The notes beneath the pieces were generated by a model, which was not told the DNA's origin, searched no databases, and was given only the letters and a program-made list of their open reading frames with translations. From Streptomyces capillispiralis (GTDB lineage: Bacteria > Actinomycetota > Actinomycetes > Streptomycetales > Streptomycetaceae), in contig NZ_VIWV01000001.1 in NCBI RefSeq assembly GCF_007829875.1, positions 7,452,001-7,516,000 on the forward strand: a DNA stretch of 64,000 nt, given 5' to 3'. Shown one piece after another: positions 25,990 through 38,900 of the stretch. The translations under genes and the position numbers were made by a program. Position 1 is the stretch's first letter. Each line of letters starts with the position of its first letter.

Positions 25990-26852
25990 CCGTCGCCCAC
26001 CTCTTCGCCGGACAGGGCTCCCAGCGCGTGGGCATGGGGGCCGAACTCCTGAAGTCCTACCCCAACCTGGTCCGCCAGGCGGACGCCGCGCTCGGCTACT
26101 CGGTCGCCGACCTGTGCCTGCACGGCCCGGCGGAACGTCTGTCGGACACTCGCTTCACCCAGCCCGCCGTGTACGTCGTCGACGCCCTCGCCTACCTGGA
26201 CGCGGTGCGCCGCACGGGCGTCATCCCCGACGTGGTGGCCGGGCACAGCCTGGGCGAGTACGCCGCCCTGTTCGCCTCCGGCGCCTTCGACTTCCGTACC
26301 GGCCTGGAGATCGTGGCGCGGCGCGCGGAACTCATGGCCGACGCCGGGCCGGGCGCCATGGCGGCGGTGATCGGCCTGGCGGAGAGCGCGGTCGGCGAGA
26401 TCCTGGCCGCCGAGGACTGCGACGTCGACATCGCCAACCTCAACGCCCCCGACCAGATCGTCGTCTCCGGTACGCCCGAGGAGGTGCGCCGGGTCGCGAA
26501 GGTGCTCGCGGAACGCGCGAGCGCGGTCGTCCCGCTCACCGTCAGCGGGGCCTTCCACTCACGGCACATGCGCCCGGCGGCCGAGCGCCTCGAACGGTTC
26601 CTGCGGGGCCACGTCTTCGGACGGCTGAAGATTCCCGTCATCTCCAACACGACCGCCCGGCCCTACGAGGACGGCGACGTCGTCGACCTGCTCTGCCGTC
26701 AGCTGTGGTCCCCCGTCCGGTGGACCGAGACGGTGCACCACCTGCTCGCACAGCCCGACCCCGAGCTGCGGGAGATCGGCCCGGGCAACGTGCTCACCGG
26801 CCTGACCCGGCGCATCCGGGCGGCCCGCGAGACCGCGCCGGCGGCCGGCTGA
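25986..26852 (+). CDS. Trans-acting malonyl-type acyltransferase
   Basis: A single-domain AT that loads malonyl units onto the ACPs of the AT-less modules. FAGQGSQRVGMG opens the fold; the nucleophile Ser is in AGHSLGEYAAL, the conserved Arg in ARRAELM and the catalytic His in SGAFHSRHM, with GAFHS the signature for malonyl rather than methylmalonyl. The methyl groups must therefore come from the MT domains. NAPDQIVVSG and NVLTGLTRRI complete the family pattern. Length 288 residues. It is one domain only, without the fused second AT or ER seen in some clusters. Confidence 0.96.
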   Translation: MTVAHLFAGQGSQRVGMGAELLKSYPNLVRQADAALGYSVADLCLHGPAERLSDTRFTQPAVYVVDALAYLDAVRRTGVIPDVVAGHSLGEYAALFASGAFDFRTGLEIVARRAELMADAGPGAMAAVIGLAESAVGEILAAEDCDVDIANLNAPDQIVVSGTPEEVRRVAKVLAERASAVVPLTVSGAFHSRHMRPAAERLERFLRGHVFGRLKIPVISNTTARPYEDGDVVDLLCRQLWSPVRWTETVHHLLAQPDPELREIGPGNVLTGLTRRIRAARETAPAAG

Positions 26853-26867
26853 CGGGCCCTTCCGGCC

Positions 26868-26923
26868 GCAGACCGCAGACCGCAGACCGCTGACCGCAGA
26901 CCGCTGACCCGAGACCGGAGACC
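26868..26923 (+). repeat. 7-bp tandem repeat (8 units) before PKS1
   Basis: Eight consecutive heptamers run GCAGACC x3, GCTGACC, GCAGACC, GCTGACC, CGAGACC, GGAGACC. All end in GACC. The last unit supplies a GGAG seven bases before GTG 26928. The array is wholly in the short AT-PKS1 gap. It may have arisen by slippage and could affect PKS1 translation. Confidence 0.85.
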
Positions 26924-26927
26924 AGCA

Positions 26928-29900
26928 GTGCCGACGATCGGACCGGAGGACAACGGCGCCATGAAGCCCCATGCCGTCACGGGTGATTTCCGCGTCACAC
27001 GAGCCGATCTCTCGGCCTTCGCGGAGGCCGGCGGGGACCTCAGCCCGCTGCACGTCGACGAGGCGTACGCGCGCCGGACCCCCTTCGGGGGGCCGGTGGC
27101 CCACGGGGCGCTGTGCGTGCTCCACGCCCTGGCCCTGAACCCGGTGCCGCCCGGGCTGCGCCTGGCGGAGCTGCGGGCCCGGTTCCCCGGCCCCGTTCAC
27201 CCGGACCAGGGCTACCGGTGGGAGGCGCACGGCGCACCGGACGGCTCCGCCGGTTCCGTACGCGTCCTCGACGGCCGGCGCACCCTGGTCGAGATCGAGG
27301 CGCGGTACGTGCCGGGAACCGTGCACGCGGCCCCCGCCAGGCCCGCACGGCCCCGGTTCACCGCCTCGGCCGCGGACACCACGGCACAGGCCCTGGTCCC
27401 CGGTGCGGAAGCGGGCGTCCGCTACCGCCCCGACTGGCCGGCGCTCACCCGGTTCGTCGACGAACGAGGGCTGACGGACCGGGGGATCGGAGTGGAGCAC
27501 GCGGCCGTGCTGGCCTGGGCCAGCCAGCTCGCCGGAATGGAGGCACCCGGCCGCGCCGCCCTGGTCGCCGGCATCGACGCCGACTTCCGGCCGGGCACCG
27601 GCAGGCGGGGGTTCTCCGGCCGGGCGGTGCTCGCCGACGTGGACCCGCGCTACCGCCGGGTGCGGCTGACCGGCGAGGTGACCGCGGGACACACCACGGC
27701 GCGGGTCGAGGTCCGCGCGTTCGCCCGGCGCGAGACCACGGCGCCGGACCCGGCCCGGCTGCGCGGCCTGCTCGGCAGCGGCCCGGCAGGTGCCCGGCCG
27801 CCGGACGGTACGACGGCCGCGCCGTGCGGCGGCAGGACGGCCGTGGTGTGCGGCGGCAGCCGCGGCCTGGGCGCCGCGCTCGTCCAGGCCCTCGCCCTGG
27901 CCGGAGCCACCGTCCACATGGCCTACCGCGACAGCACGGCCGAGGCCGAGGCCCTGGTCGCCGCGCTCGGCCCGGACGGCGCCCGGGTCCACCTGCACCG
28001 GGGCGACGCCGGGGACCCCGCCTGGTGCGCCGACTTGCTGCGGGCCGTCGAGGACAGCGGCGCCGCCGCCGACCTGCTGATCCTCAACGCCGGTCCGCCC
28101 GCCCGGCCGCTGGACGTGCACCCGGACACGGTCGCGCGCTCCGCGGAGCACGTGGCCGAGGCGGTGCGGCTCGCCCAGGCCCCCCTGGCGGCGTTCACCG
28201 GCCACCTGGCCGACGGCGGCCTCGTCGTCACCGTCTCCTCCGCCTACGCCCGCACACCGCACCGCGGGCTGTCCCACTACACCGCCGCGAAACGGGCGGT
28301 GGAGGGCCTCACCGAGGCCGTCGTCTCCGAAACTCCCGGCCTGGCCGCGCTGCTCGTCCGGCCGCCGCGGCTGGCCACCACCTTCGCCGACAGCGTGGCC
28401 GACGGCTCGGCCCTCGACGTCGAACCCGTCGCCGCGGCCGTCGTCCGCGCGGTCGCCGACGGGGTCGCCGCGGGGACCACCCGCGTGCTGGCCCACTTCG
28501 GTGCGCCGGATGCCGCGCAGGCCCCGGATTCCGGGGATGCCCCGGCGGGCCCGGACGGGTTCGGCGCACCGCGGGCGGACGGCCCGTCGGGGCCCGCGGA
28601 AGGCGGCGCGCCCGGCGCTCCCGCGGGTGCCCCGGAGGACGTCCCCGTGCGTTCGGCCGCGGTGTCCGAGGGTGTGCGGGCGGACGGATCCGCGGCCGGG
28701 TCCCCCGGCCGGGGCGGGCCCGCCGGGGAAGCGGATGAGGACGCCCCCACGGGCAGTCTCGTGGTCGCCGCCACCTTCACCACCGACCCGCTCCACCCCT
28801 CCCTGGCCCACTGGTGCGAGCGGCTCGGCCTCGACCTCGCCGTACGGCCGGCCGCGTACGGGCAGGTGTTCCAGGAACTCCTGGACCCGGGCAGCGCGTT
28901 CGCGGCCAATCGGCACGGCTGCGACGTGGTCCTGCTACGGGCCGAGGACTGGCCCGACGGGCCCGAGGGCGAGCGCACCGCCGACGAGTTCGCCGCCGCC
29001 GCGCGCACCGCCGCCGCCCGCCTCCCCGCACCCCTGCTCGTCGCCCTCTGCCCGCCGTCACCCCCGGCCGTCGCCCGGCGCGGGAACGCCCTCACGGCGC
29101 TCGAGGAACGCCTGCTGGGCGCCCTCGCGGGGATCAGCGGGGTGCACACGGCCCGGCTGGCGGACCGCGGCGACGGCCACTGGGTGGCCGACCACCACGA
29201 CGCGGCACGCGAGGAACACGCGCACATCCCGTACACCCCCGAGGCCTGCACCGCGCTCGGCACCTCGGTGGTCCGCATCGTCCACGCGCTGCTCGCCCGC
29301 CCCTACAAGGTGCTCGTCCTCGACTGCGACAACACCCTGTGGCGCGGGGTGTGCGGTGAGGACGGCCCGCTCGGGGTGGAAACGGCCCAGGCCCACCGTC
29401 GGCTGCAGGAGTGGGCCGTGCGCCGGCACGACGAAGGCGTACTCGTCTGCCTGGCCAGCAAGAACACCGCGGAGGACGTCGACGAGGTGTTCCGGCTGCG
29501 CCCCGACATGCCGCTGCGTCCCGAGCACATCGCCGCCCGCCGGGTCGACTGGAACCCCAAGGCCGCCAACATCGAGGCGCTCGCCGGTGAACTCGGCGTC
29601 GGACTCGACTCCTTCGTGTTCCTCGACGACAACCCGGTCGAGGTGGCGGCCGTCCGCGCGGCGGTACCCCAGGTGCTCGCCCTGTGCCTGCCCCCCGACG
29701 AGGCCGACTGGGACGCCTTCCTCGCCCGGCTGTGGGCCTTCGACCGCACCGAGGTGACCGAGGAGGACCGGCGGCGCACCCAGATGTACCGGGCGGCCCG
29801 GCACCGTGAGGAGGCCCGCGAGGCGGCGCCCTCGCTGGCCGGGTTCATCGAGGGGCTCGGGCTGCGCGTGGACGTACACGAGGCGCACGACGGCCAGCTG

Positions 29901-32900
29901 CCCCGGGTGGCCCAGCTCACCCAGCGCACCAACCAGTTCAACCTCGCCCCCCGGCGCAGGACCGAACCGGAGCTGCGCGCCCTGCTCGCCGACGGCACCC
30001 GGTGCTGGGTGGCGGAGGTCGCCGACCGGTTCGGCGACTACGGACTCGTGGGGGCCGCGCTCACCCGGGACGAGGGCGACGAGGTCCTGCTGGAGACCTT
30101 CCTGCTCAGCTGCCGCGTCCTCGGGCGGGGCGTGGAACACGCGTTCCTGGCCGCCGTGGCCCGGGCCGTCCGTACCGAGGGCGGCCCCGCGGTCCTGAGC
30201 GCTCGGCACCGCCCCACCGACCGGAACGCGCCCGCGCGGACCTTCTTCCGGGAGGCCATGGGCGAGCCCCTGGCCTCCGGCCCCGCGCAGGGCGAGGACG
30301 GGACACAGGTGCACCGGGCGCCGTTGGACCGCCTCGCCGGGCTCGTGTTCCGGCCCGACGACGGAGCGGCGCGGGAGGATCCGGCGGCCCGGCGCCCCGC
30401 CGCGCCCGCCGGCGTCCACCGGGCAGGGGACGCCACCCGGCGCTCCGCACTCGCCCTCCTGGCCACCGGACTGCCCGACATGGCGGCACTCCACCACGCC
30501 GTCATGGGGGAACCCGCCGCCGTGCCGGCCGTGATGTCCACCGCCGTGCCGACCCCGGTGCCCACCACCGTGCCCACGGCCGCCCCCGACGCCCGCGGGC
30601 CCGAGGGGGCCGAACCGTTCGACGCCGTACGGGCCGTGGTGGCCCGGCTCAAGCGGATGCCCCTCGCCGGGCTCACCCCGGAGACCACGCTGGAGTCCCT
30701 GCGACTGGAGTCCCTCGAGATCGTCGACGCCACCGTCGCCCTGGAGAAGGACTTCGGACGGCTGCCGAAGACCCTGTTCTTCGAGCACCGCACCCTCGGC
30801 TCCGTCGCCCGCGCCCTGCCCCGGCCCGCCGCGTCCGGCCCGCGACCGAGCGGCCCGCCCGCCGCGCCCCCCGTGCCCGCGAACGAGCCGCCCCCCGGCC
30901 GTGTCCCCGCGGCGGCCCCGGACCCCGCCCCCGCGGTCGCCCGGGCGCACTCCGCCGCAGCACCCGAGGACGGCATCGCCGTCGTCGGCATCGCGGGCCG
31001 CTATCCGGGAGCGGACGACATCACCCGGTTCTGGGAGAACCTCAAGGCGGGCGTCGAATCACTCGGCGACGTCTCCGTGCGCTGGGAGCGCAAGGACGTC
31101 GTCGACCCGCGCGGCGGGCCCGCCCGCACCTACACCTCGGCCGGCGGACTCATCGACGGCGTCGACGAGTTCGACGCCCTCTTCTTCCAGCTCGCCCCGA
31201 GCGAGGCGGAGACGATGGACCCGCAGCAGCGCCTCTTCCTGCAGACCGCGTACCACGCGGTCCAGGACGCCGGGCACACCCCCGCCGGTCTCGGCCGCGA
31301 CGTCGGCGTCTACGTCGCCTCCATGGGCCCTGACTACGCGGTGCTGAGCGCCAACGCCGCCCTGGAGGGCGGCAGCCGGTACCCGAACAGCGACCTCTAC
31401 CAGATCGCCAACCGGGTCTCGTACTTCATGGACTTCACCGGGCCCAGCATCGCCGTCGACACGGCCTGCTCCGGTTCCGGCGTCGCCCTCCAGCTCGCCT
31501 GCGACGCGATCCGCGCCGGAACCGTCTCGGCCGCCCTCGCCGGCGGGGTCAACGTCATCCTGCACCCCGCGCGGCGGATCCAGTACGCGCAGCTCGGCAT
31601 GGTCTCCCGGGCCGGCCGGTGCATGCCCTTCGGCGCCGACGCCGACGGCATGGTGACCAGCGAGGGCGTCGGCGCCGTACTGCTGCGGCCGCTGCGCGAC
31701 GCGCTCGCCGACGGCGACCACGTCTACGGCGTCATCCGGGCGGTCGGAGCCAACAGCGACGGACGCACCAACGGCTTCACCGTCCCCAGCCCGCGGGCGC
31801 AGGCCGACCTCGTCTCCCGGACCCTGCGCCGGGCCGGCACCGACCCGTCCACCATCGGATACGTCGAGGCCCACGGCACCGGCACCCCGCTCGGCGACCC
31901 CATCGAGATCCGCGGCCTGGGCAAGGCGTACGCCGGTGCCCGTCCGCCCGCGCCGATCCCCGTCGGCAGCGTGAAGGGGAACATCGGCCACACCGAGGCG
32001 GCGGCCGCCCTCGCCGGACTGACCAAGGTGCTCCTGCAACTGCGGCACCGCACCCTCGTCCCCTCCCTGCACTCCCAGCGCCTCAACCCCGACATCGACT
32101 TCGCCGCCACGCCGTTCCACGTCCAGCAGTCCACCGCCGCCTGGCCCGCCGCGCCGGGCGGCACCCCGCGCCGCGCCGCCCTCAGCTCCTTCGGCGCGGG
32201 CGGTGTGAACGTCCACCTCGTCGTCGAGGAGGCGCCCGCGCCGCCCCGTACCGCCCCGGCACCGGCCGCACCGGAACTCGTCCTCCTGTCCGCCCGGGAC
32301 GAACCGGCGCTGCGCCGGGCCTGCGACCGCCTCGCCGCGCACCTGCGCACCGCCGGCCCCGAACTCCGGCTCGCCGACGTGGCGTTCACCCTGCGGGAGG
32401 GACGCGAACACTTCGACACCCGGCTCGCACTCGTGGTCACCGGGACCGAGGAACTGGCGGACCGCCTGGAGCGGCTCGCCGCGCCCGGTGGTGAACTGCG
32501 GGAAGCGGCGCGGGACACCGACGCGGCGGCGCTGGGCCTGGCCGACGACGGCGGACGGCTCGACGACGTCTTCGACGGGACACCCGGCGCCACCGACGTG
32601 CTGCGCGCCCTCGCCGACCGCGGGGAACTGCACAAGCTCGCCCGGCTCTGGTGCCGGGGAGCACGGCCGGACTGGGCGGAGATCCTGCCGTCCGCGGGCG
32701 CCCGCCGGGTGCCGCTGCCCGGCTACCCGTTCGCCCGCACCCGGCACTGGCTGTCCCGCACCGACACGGGCACCGGCCCGGTCGCGCCGCCCGCCCCGCC
32801 CCGGCGGGCCGAACTCCACGTCCCGGACTGGACCCCGGCCCAGGTCCAGGAGGGAGCGGCCGGGCAGCGGGCCCGCGTGATCGTCGTGGGCGGCACGTCC

Positions 32901-35900
32901 GCCTGGTCCGAGGGCGCCGACCACCGGGTGGCGCGGCCGGACGAGGTGCCCGCACCGTCCGACGGCCACCGGCACACCGTCGTGGTCGACCGCCGCGCCC
33001 TGGACCGGGCCGCCGAGCCCCTGGCGCCGTGGCTGCGGGAGATGACGGACACGCTCGACGTCCTGCCCGCCCTCGCCGACCGGAGCCCCTCCCTCACCTA
33101 CGTCACCCTGGCCCGCCCCGACCGCGACGATCCCGCACCGTCCCTGGCCACCGGGTTCGGACGGGCCCTGGAGCGTGAGGCGCCCGGCTTCCGCGCGGTA
33201 CGGATCGAGACCGGCCCCGGCGAACCCGCCCTGGCCCACGTCCTGTCCCTCGTCGCCACCGGCGCGCCCGAGGCCCGCGCGGACGGCCCCGGCCACCTCG
33301 TACGGACCTGGACCAGGGCCACCGTCCCCGCCGGAACCCCGCCGTTCCGGCGGGGCGGGCACTACGTCGTCACCGGAGGCGGCGGGGGCGTCGGCCGGTT
33401 GCTGACCGCGTACCTCGTCGAACGCTGGGCGGCCCGGGTGACCTGGGTGAGCCGTTCCGGCGGCGGCGCCGGACCCGGCGGCGCGGTGCGCCGGCTGCGC
33501 GCCGACGTCACGGACCCCGGCGCCCTGGCGGCCGCCCTGTCCGCCGCGCGCCGGGAGCACGGACCGGTCAACGGGGTGTTCCACGCCGCCGGGGTGCTGA
33601 ACGACGGCGCGGCCCGGGACCGCACCCCGGACGAGGTGCGCGCCGTGCTCGCGCCGAAGACCTGGGGCTGCCTCGCCGTGGACGAGGCGACCTCCGGCGA
33701 CCCGCTGGACTTCTTCGTGCTGATGTCGTCGTACGTCGGCACCCTCGGCAACGCCGGCCAGACGTCGTACTGCGCGGCCAACCGCTTCCTCGACGCGTTC
33801 GCCGAGCACCGCGCCTCCCTGGTGGAACGGGGGACGCGGTCCGGCCGGTCGGTGTCGGTGGCGTGGCCGCTGTGGAGCGACGGCGGGATGGACATGCCGT
33901 CCGCCGTCCGCCGTCTGACCGAGACCACCGTCGGTCTCACCCCGATCGACACCCCGGCCGCGCTGGCCGCCCTGGAGGACGCGCTCCTCCTCGGCCGCCC
34001 CCGTGTCCTCGTCGGCTTCGGCGACCGGTCGAAGATCGGCGCGGCGCTCGGCGCCGTCCCGGCGGCACCTCGGCCGGACGACGCCCCCCGGTCGGCGGCC
34101 CCGGGTGACGATCGGGCCCGGCTGCGCGACCTGGTGCGGGAGGAGGCCGCAGCCCTCGTGAAGATCCCGGCCGAACAGGTCCGCGACACCGTCGAGTTCG
34201 GCGACTACGGCTTCAACTCCCTGCTGTTCACCGACTTCGCCAACCGCCTCAACGACCGTCTCCGACTGGCCCTCACCCCGGTGGTGTTCTACCAGCACTC
34301 GACCGTCGACGCGCTGACCACGGCGCTCCTCGACAGCGCCGCCCCCGCCCTCGCGGCCCCACCGGCACCATCCGCAGCACCACAGGCACCCACCGCACCA
34401 CCGGCACCGGCCGGGCTCACTCCCGGACCGGCCCGCCCCTCCGGCGCCGCGACGAGCGGCACTCCGGCCGCCGCGCCCGCCCACCGGACGGACGGCACCA
34501 TGCCGCCGGTCGCCGTCATCGGCATGGCGGGACGCCTGCCCGGATCGCCGGACCTGGACGCCTACTGGACGCACCTGATCGAGGGCCACGACCTGGTCCG
34601 CCCCGGCCCCGCCGGACGCTTCGGCGCCCCCGTTCCGGCGGGCGGGTTCCTCGACGACATCCTCGGCTTCGACGCGGAGTTCTTCGCCGTGTCCCCGCGC
34701 GAGGCACGGCTGATGGACCCGCAGCAGCGGCTGTTCCTGGAAGCCGCGTGGCACGCCGTCGAGGACGCCGCGCTCCGCCCCTCCTCGCTCGCCGGCAGCC
34801 GCACCGGCGTCTTCGTCGGCGCCACCCTGTCCGACTACTCCGACCTGCTCGCCCGGGCGGGCGAGGAGGTCGCCGCCCACAGCATCACCGGGCACGTGCA
34901 GAGCGTCATCGCCAACCGGCTGTCGTACCTGCTGGACCTGCGCGGCCCCAGCGAGGTCGTCGACACCGCCTGTTCGAGCTCGCTCACCGCGCTGCACCGG
35001 GCGCTCGGCGCCCTGGAGGCGGGGGAGTGCGACCTCGCCGTCGCGGGTGGCGTGAACGCCCTCTTCTCGCCGGCCTGGTTCGACTCGCTGGGCCAGGCCG
35101 GCCTTCTCTCGCCGACCGGCCGGTGCTGGACCTTCGACGAGCGGGCCGACGGCTTCGTACGCGGCGAGGGCGTCGGCGTCGTCGTCCTCAAGCCCCTGGA
35201 CCGGGCGCTGGCGGAGGGCGACCCGGTCCGCGCCGTCCTCCGGGGCAGCGCCGTCAACCACGGCGGCCGGGCCCACTCCCTGACGGCCCCCCGCCCCGAG
35301 GCGCAGGCCGAGGTCGTCACCGCCGCGCTGCGCCGGGCCGGAGCCGACCCGCGCAGCGTCTCCTACGTCGAGACGCACGGCACCGGCACCCGGCTCGGCG
35401 ACCCCATCGAGATCGCGGGTCTGACCGCCGCCTTCGGCCGCTCCGGTGAGCACGGTGACGGACCCTGGTGCCACCTGGGCGCCGTCAAGGCGAACATCGG
35501 GCACCTGGAGTCCGCGGCGGGCATCGCCGGCCTGCTGAAGGTGCTGCTCGCCCTCCGCCACCGCACGCTGCCGCCGAACGCCGTGGGGGAGCGGGCCAAC
35601 CCGCACCTGCGGCTCGACGGCACCCCGTTCCGGGTACCGCGCGAGGCCCAGCCGTGGCGGCCCCTCGACCCGTCCGGCAGGCCCCTCCCGCTGCGCGCCG
35701 GCGTCAGCGCCTTCGGCTTCGGCGGGGCCAACGCCCACCTGGTCGTGGAGGAGCCGCCCGCCGTCATCCCCGGCTCCCGGCCCGAACCCGGCCGGGAGCA
35801 CGTCCTGGTGCTGTCGGCCCTCGACGAGCGCAGGCTGCGCGCTCACGCCCTGGCGCTGCGCGACGAACTCCGGCGCGACCGGTACGCGTTCGCCGACCTC

Positions 35901-38900
35901 GCGCACACCTCGCGGGTGGCCCGCGATCCGCTGCCCGCGCGGCTGGCACTGGTCGTCCCCGGCAGTGCCGAGGCCGTGGCCGCGCTCGACGCCCACCTCG
36001 CCGGGGGCACCGCCCCCGGGCTCCACACGCGGAGCAGCGGGCGGACGGCCACCGACGGCACGGGCGGCCCGCACGAGGCTGCCCGCCGCTGGGTGGCCGG
36101 CGAGGACATTCCCTGGCCGACCGAACCGCACCTGCGCCGAGTGCCCTTCCCGGCCCGCCCGTTCGACCACTCCGTCCCCTACGGTCCCCGGGCCGTCCCG
36201 CGGGCGGTGGGGGGCGACGGGGCCGGGCCGGTGGCTGCTGCGGCGGGTGCGGGGGCCGGCGGGACCGATCCGGTGACGTCCGCGCCGGGCGCGCGCGTCG
36301 GTGGAACCGGTTCGGCACCGTCCGTTCAGGCGGCTGAAGGCGGGCAGCCCGCGCCGGACACCGGGGCCGGTGGGCCGGTCGCGGGAACCCTCCGGCTGCT
36401 GGCCCGCACCTGGACGCCCGCGCCCGCCCCGGCCCGCAGCCGGTCCGGGCGGCCCGCCGTCACCCTCATCCTGGTCGGCGCGGAGGCCGGCCCCGGACTG
36501 GCCGAGGAACTGGCGGGCCTCGACGGACACGACCTCGTCGTCCTGCGCGAGCCCTCACCCCTGCCGCTGCCGTGCGCCCGCACGGTGGAGACCGATCTCG
36601 ACGACCGGGAGGAGACCCTCCGCGCGGTGCGCGGGCAACTGGCCGCGTACGGGCCGTTCGACGTGGTCGTCGACGCGGTCGACGCCCTCGCCTCCCCGCA
36701 GCGCCCGCCCCGGCACGCGGGCCGGCTGGCACTGCTCCAGGAACTGGTCTCCCACGCCCGGGAGCACCCCGTCACCCTGGTGCACGTACGGCCGACGGCC
36801 ACGACCCGCGGGCCCGGTGAGGCGAGCGGCGTCCTCGACGCGGCGCGCATGGCCGGTTGCGTACGGGCCCTGGGCGCGGAGTACGCCGCCGTCACCGCCC
36901 TCACCGTCGAGTACGACGCGCTGCCCGACGGCGTGCCCGGCCCCGTGGCCCTCGCCGCCGCCGAACTGCCCGCCGACGCGGGCACGGACCCCGCCGAGGT
37001 GCGCCACATCCACGGCACCCGCCGGGTGGGCGGGCTGGCGCCGGTCGCCGTTGCGGACGCCGGACTCGACGGGCGCCTGGGCTCGTTCGCCGTACGGGCG
37101 GACCGCCCCTACGTGATCACGGGAGGGACCGGCGGTCTGGGCATCGCCGCGGCGGAACTGCTCGTCACGCGCGGAGCCCGGCGGCTGGCCCTCACCGGGC
37201 GCCGGGCGCTGCCGCCCCGCGAGGAATGGGGACGGGCGGCGGCGGACGACTGGTGGAAGGACTGCGCCGACGCGATCCTCCGGATGGAGGCGGCCGGGGC
37301 GCGCGTCCTCGTCGGCCACGGCTCCCCGGAGCGGCTCCCCGCCTTCCTCGGCGAGGTCCGCGCCGCCCTCGGGACTCCCGCGGGTGTCCTGCACTGCGCG
37401 GGCGCGGTGTCGCCCACGCCCGCCTTCGTGCACAAGGACCCGCACGAGTTCGACCTCACCTGGGAGCCCAAGGGGCCGGCCCTGGCCGCACTCGACCGGG
37501 CGCTCGGGGAGGACGAGCCGGACTTCGTGGTGCTCTACTCGTCCGTCTCGGCGCACATGCCGCGGCTCGCCGTCGGCCTCTCCGACTACGCCGCCGCCAA
37601 CGCGGCGCTCGACGACTACGCCGAGTACGCCGCGGCCCGCGACCGGAACGGCGCCACCCGCTGGTTGTCCCTCGCCTGGGGCAGCTGGTCGGGCATCGGC
37701 ATGGGCGAGGTCACCACACCACGCTACGCCGAACTGGGGCTCGCCCCCCTGCGCCCCGCCGACGGGCTGACGCTCCTGGACGCCGCGCTGGCCACCCCGG
37801 AGCACACCACACTCGCCGCGGTCGCCACCGTGCCCCCCGCGGCCGGTCACACCGCCGCCGCGCCGGCACCGGGTGCCGCCGCCCGTACCGAGGTGCTCGC
37901 TCGTGCCACGGCGGACGGGCACCCGGAGGGGCCGGAAGGAGAGGCCGGCGCGCTCGTCGACCGCTGTGCCGACCACGTCACCGGCATCCTGGCCGACGTG
38001 CTGGGCATGCCGCGGGAACGGATCGCGCCCGGCCGGCCGTTCGCCGACCTCGGTGTCGACTCGATCCTCATCGCCGGCATCGTCGTCCGCCTGGAGAAGG
38101 CCACCGGAGCGCCCCTCGACCCGTCCGTCGTCCTGGAGCACCCGACCGTCGAACGGCTCGCCCGCCACCTGGTCCACGCCCACGGACCGGGCATCGCCCG
38201 CTGGGCGGCCGCGTCGTCCCCGGCACGGGCGACGCCGGGCACGACGGGCGTCCCTGCCGGGGGAGCCGCGCCGGCGCCGGACCGGACGGGTGTGCCGGAC
38301 GCTTCGCCTCCGTCCGCGCCGGTCCCCGGCGGTGCCGGTAGGTCCGCCCTGGCGCACGGTGCCGGCGCGGCCTCCGCGGACGTGCCGCTGGCCGTCATCG
38401 GCATGGCCGGCCGGTTCCCCGGCGCCGCGGACACGGCGGCCTTCTGGGAGCTGCTGCGCCAGGGCCGTTCCGGTATCCGCGAGGTACCGCGCAGCCGCTG
38501 GGACGTGGCCTCCCGCTACTCGCCCGAGTACGCGCCGGGCATGAGCATCAGCAAGTGGGGCGGCTTCCTCGACGGCATCGAGGACTTCGACACGGCCTAC
38601 TTCGGCATCCCCGAGGCGGACGCCGCACACGTCGACCCCCTGATCCGGCTCTTCCTGGAGGCGGCCGAGACGGCCCTCGCGGACGCCGGGTACCGCGGCG
38701 AGGAGCTGAACGGCCGCGCGGTCGGCGTCTTCGTCGGCTCCGGGACCAGCACGTACGCCTCCCGCATCGCGGTTCCCGGCCGGGCCACCGCCACCGGGCT
38801 CAACCAGAACTTCATCGCCGCCCACCTCGCCCACCTGCACGACCTCCGAGGCCCCAACCTCGTCGTGGACACGGCCTGTTCGTCCTCGCTGTCCGGCCTC

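Noticed and set aside
31059..36530. Very long minus-strand open frame (over 1800 codons) opposite PKS1
   Set aside because: Translation is low-complexity Gly/Arg/Ala/Val with no domain; it is the antisense of KS and KR domains kept open by GC bias.
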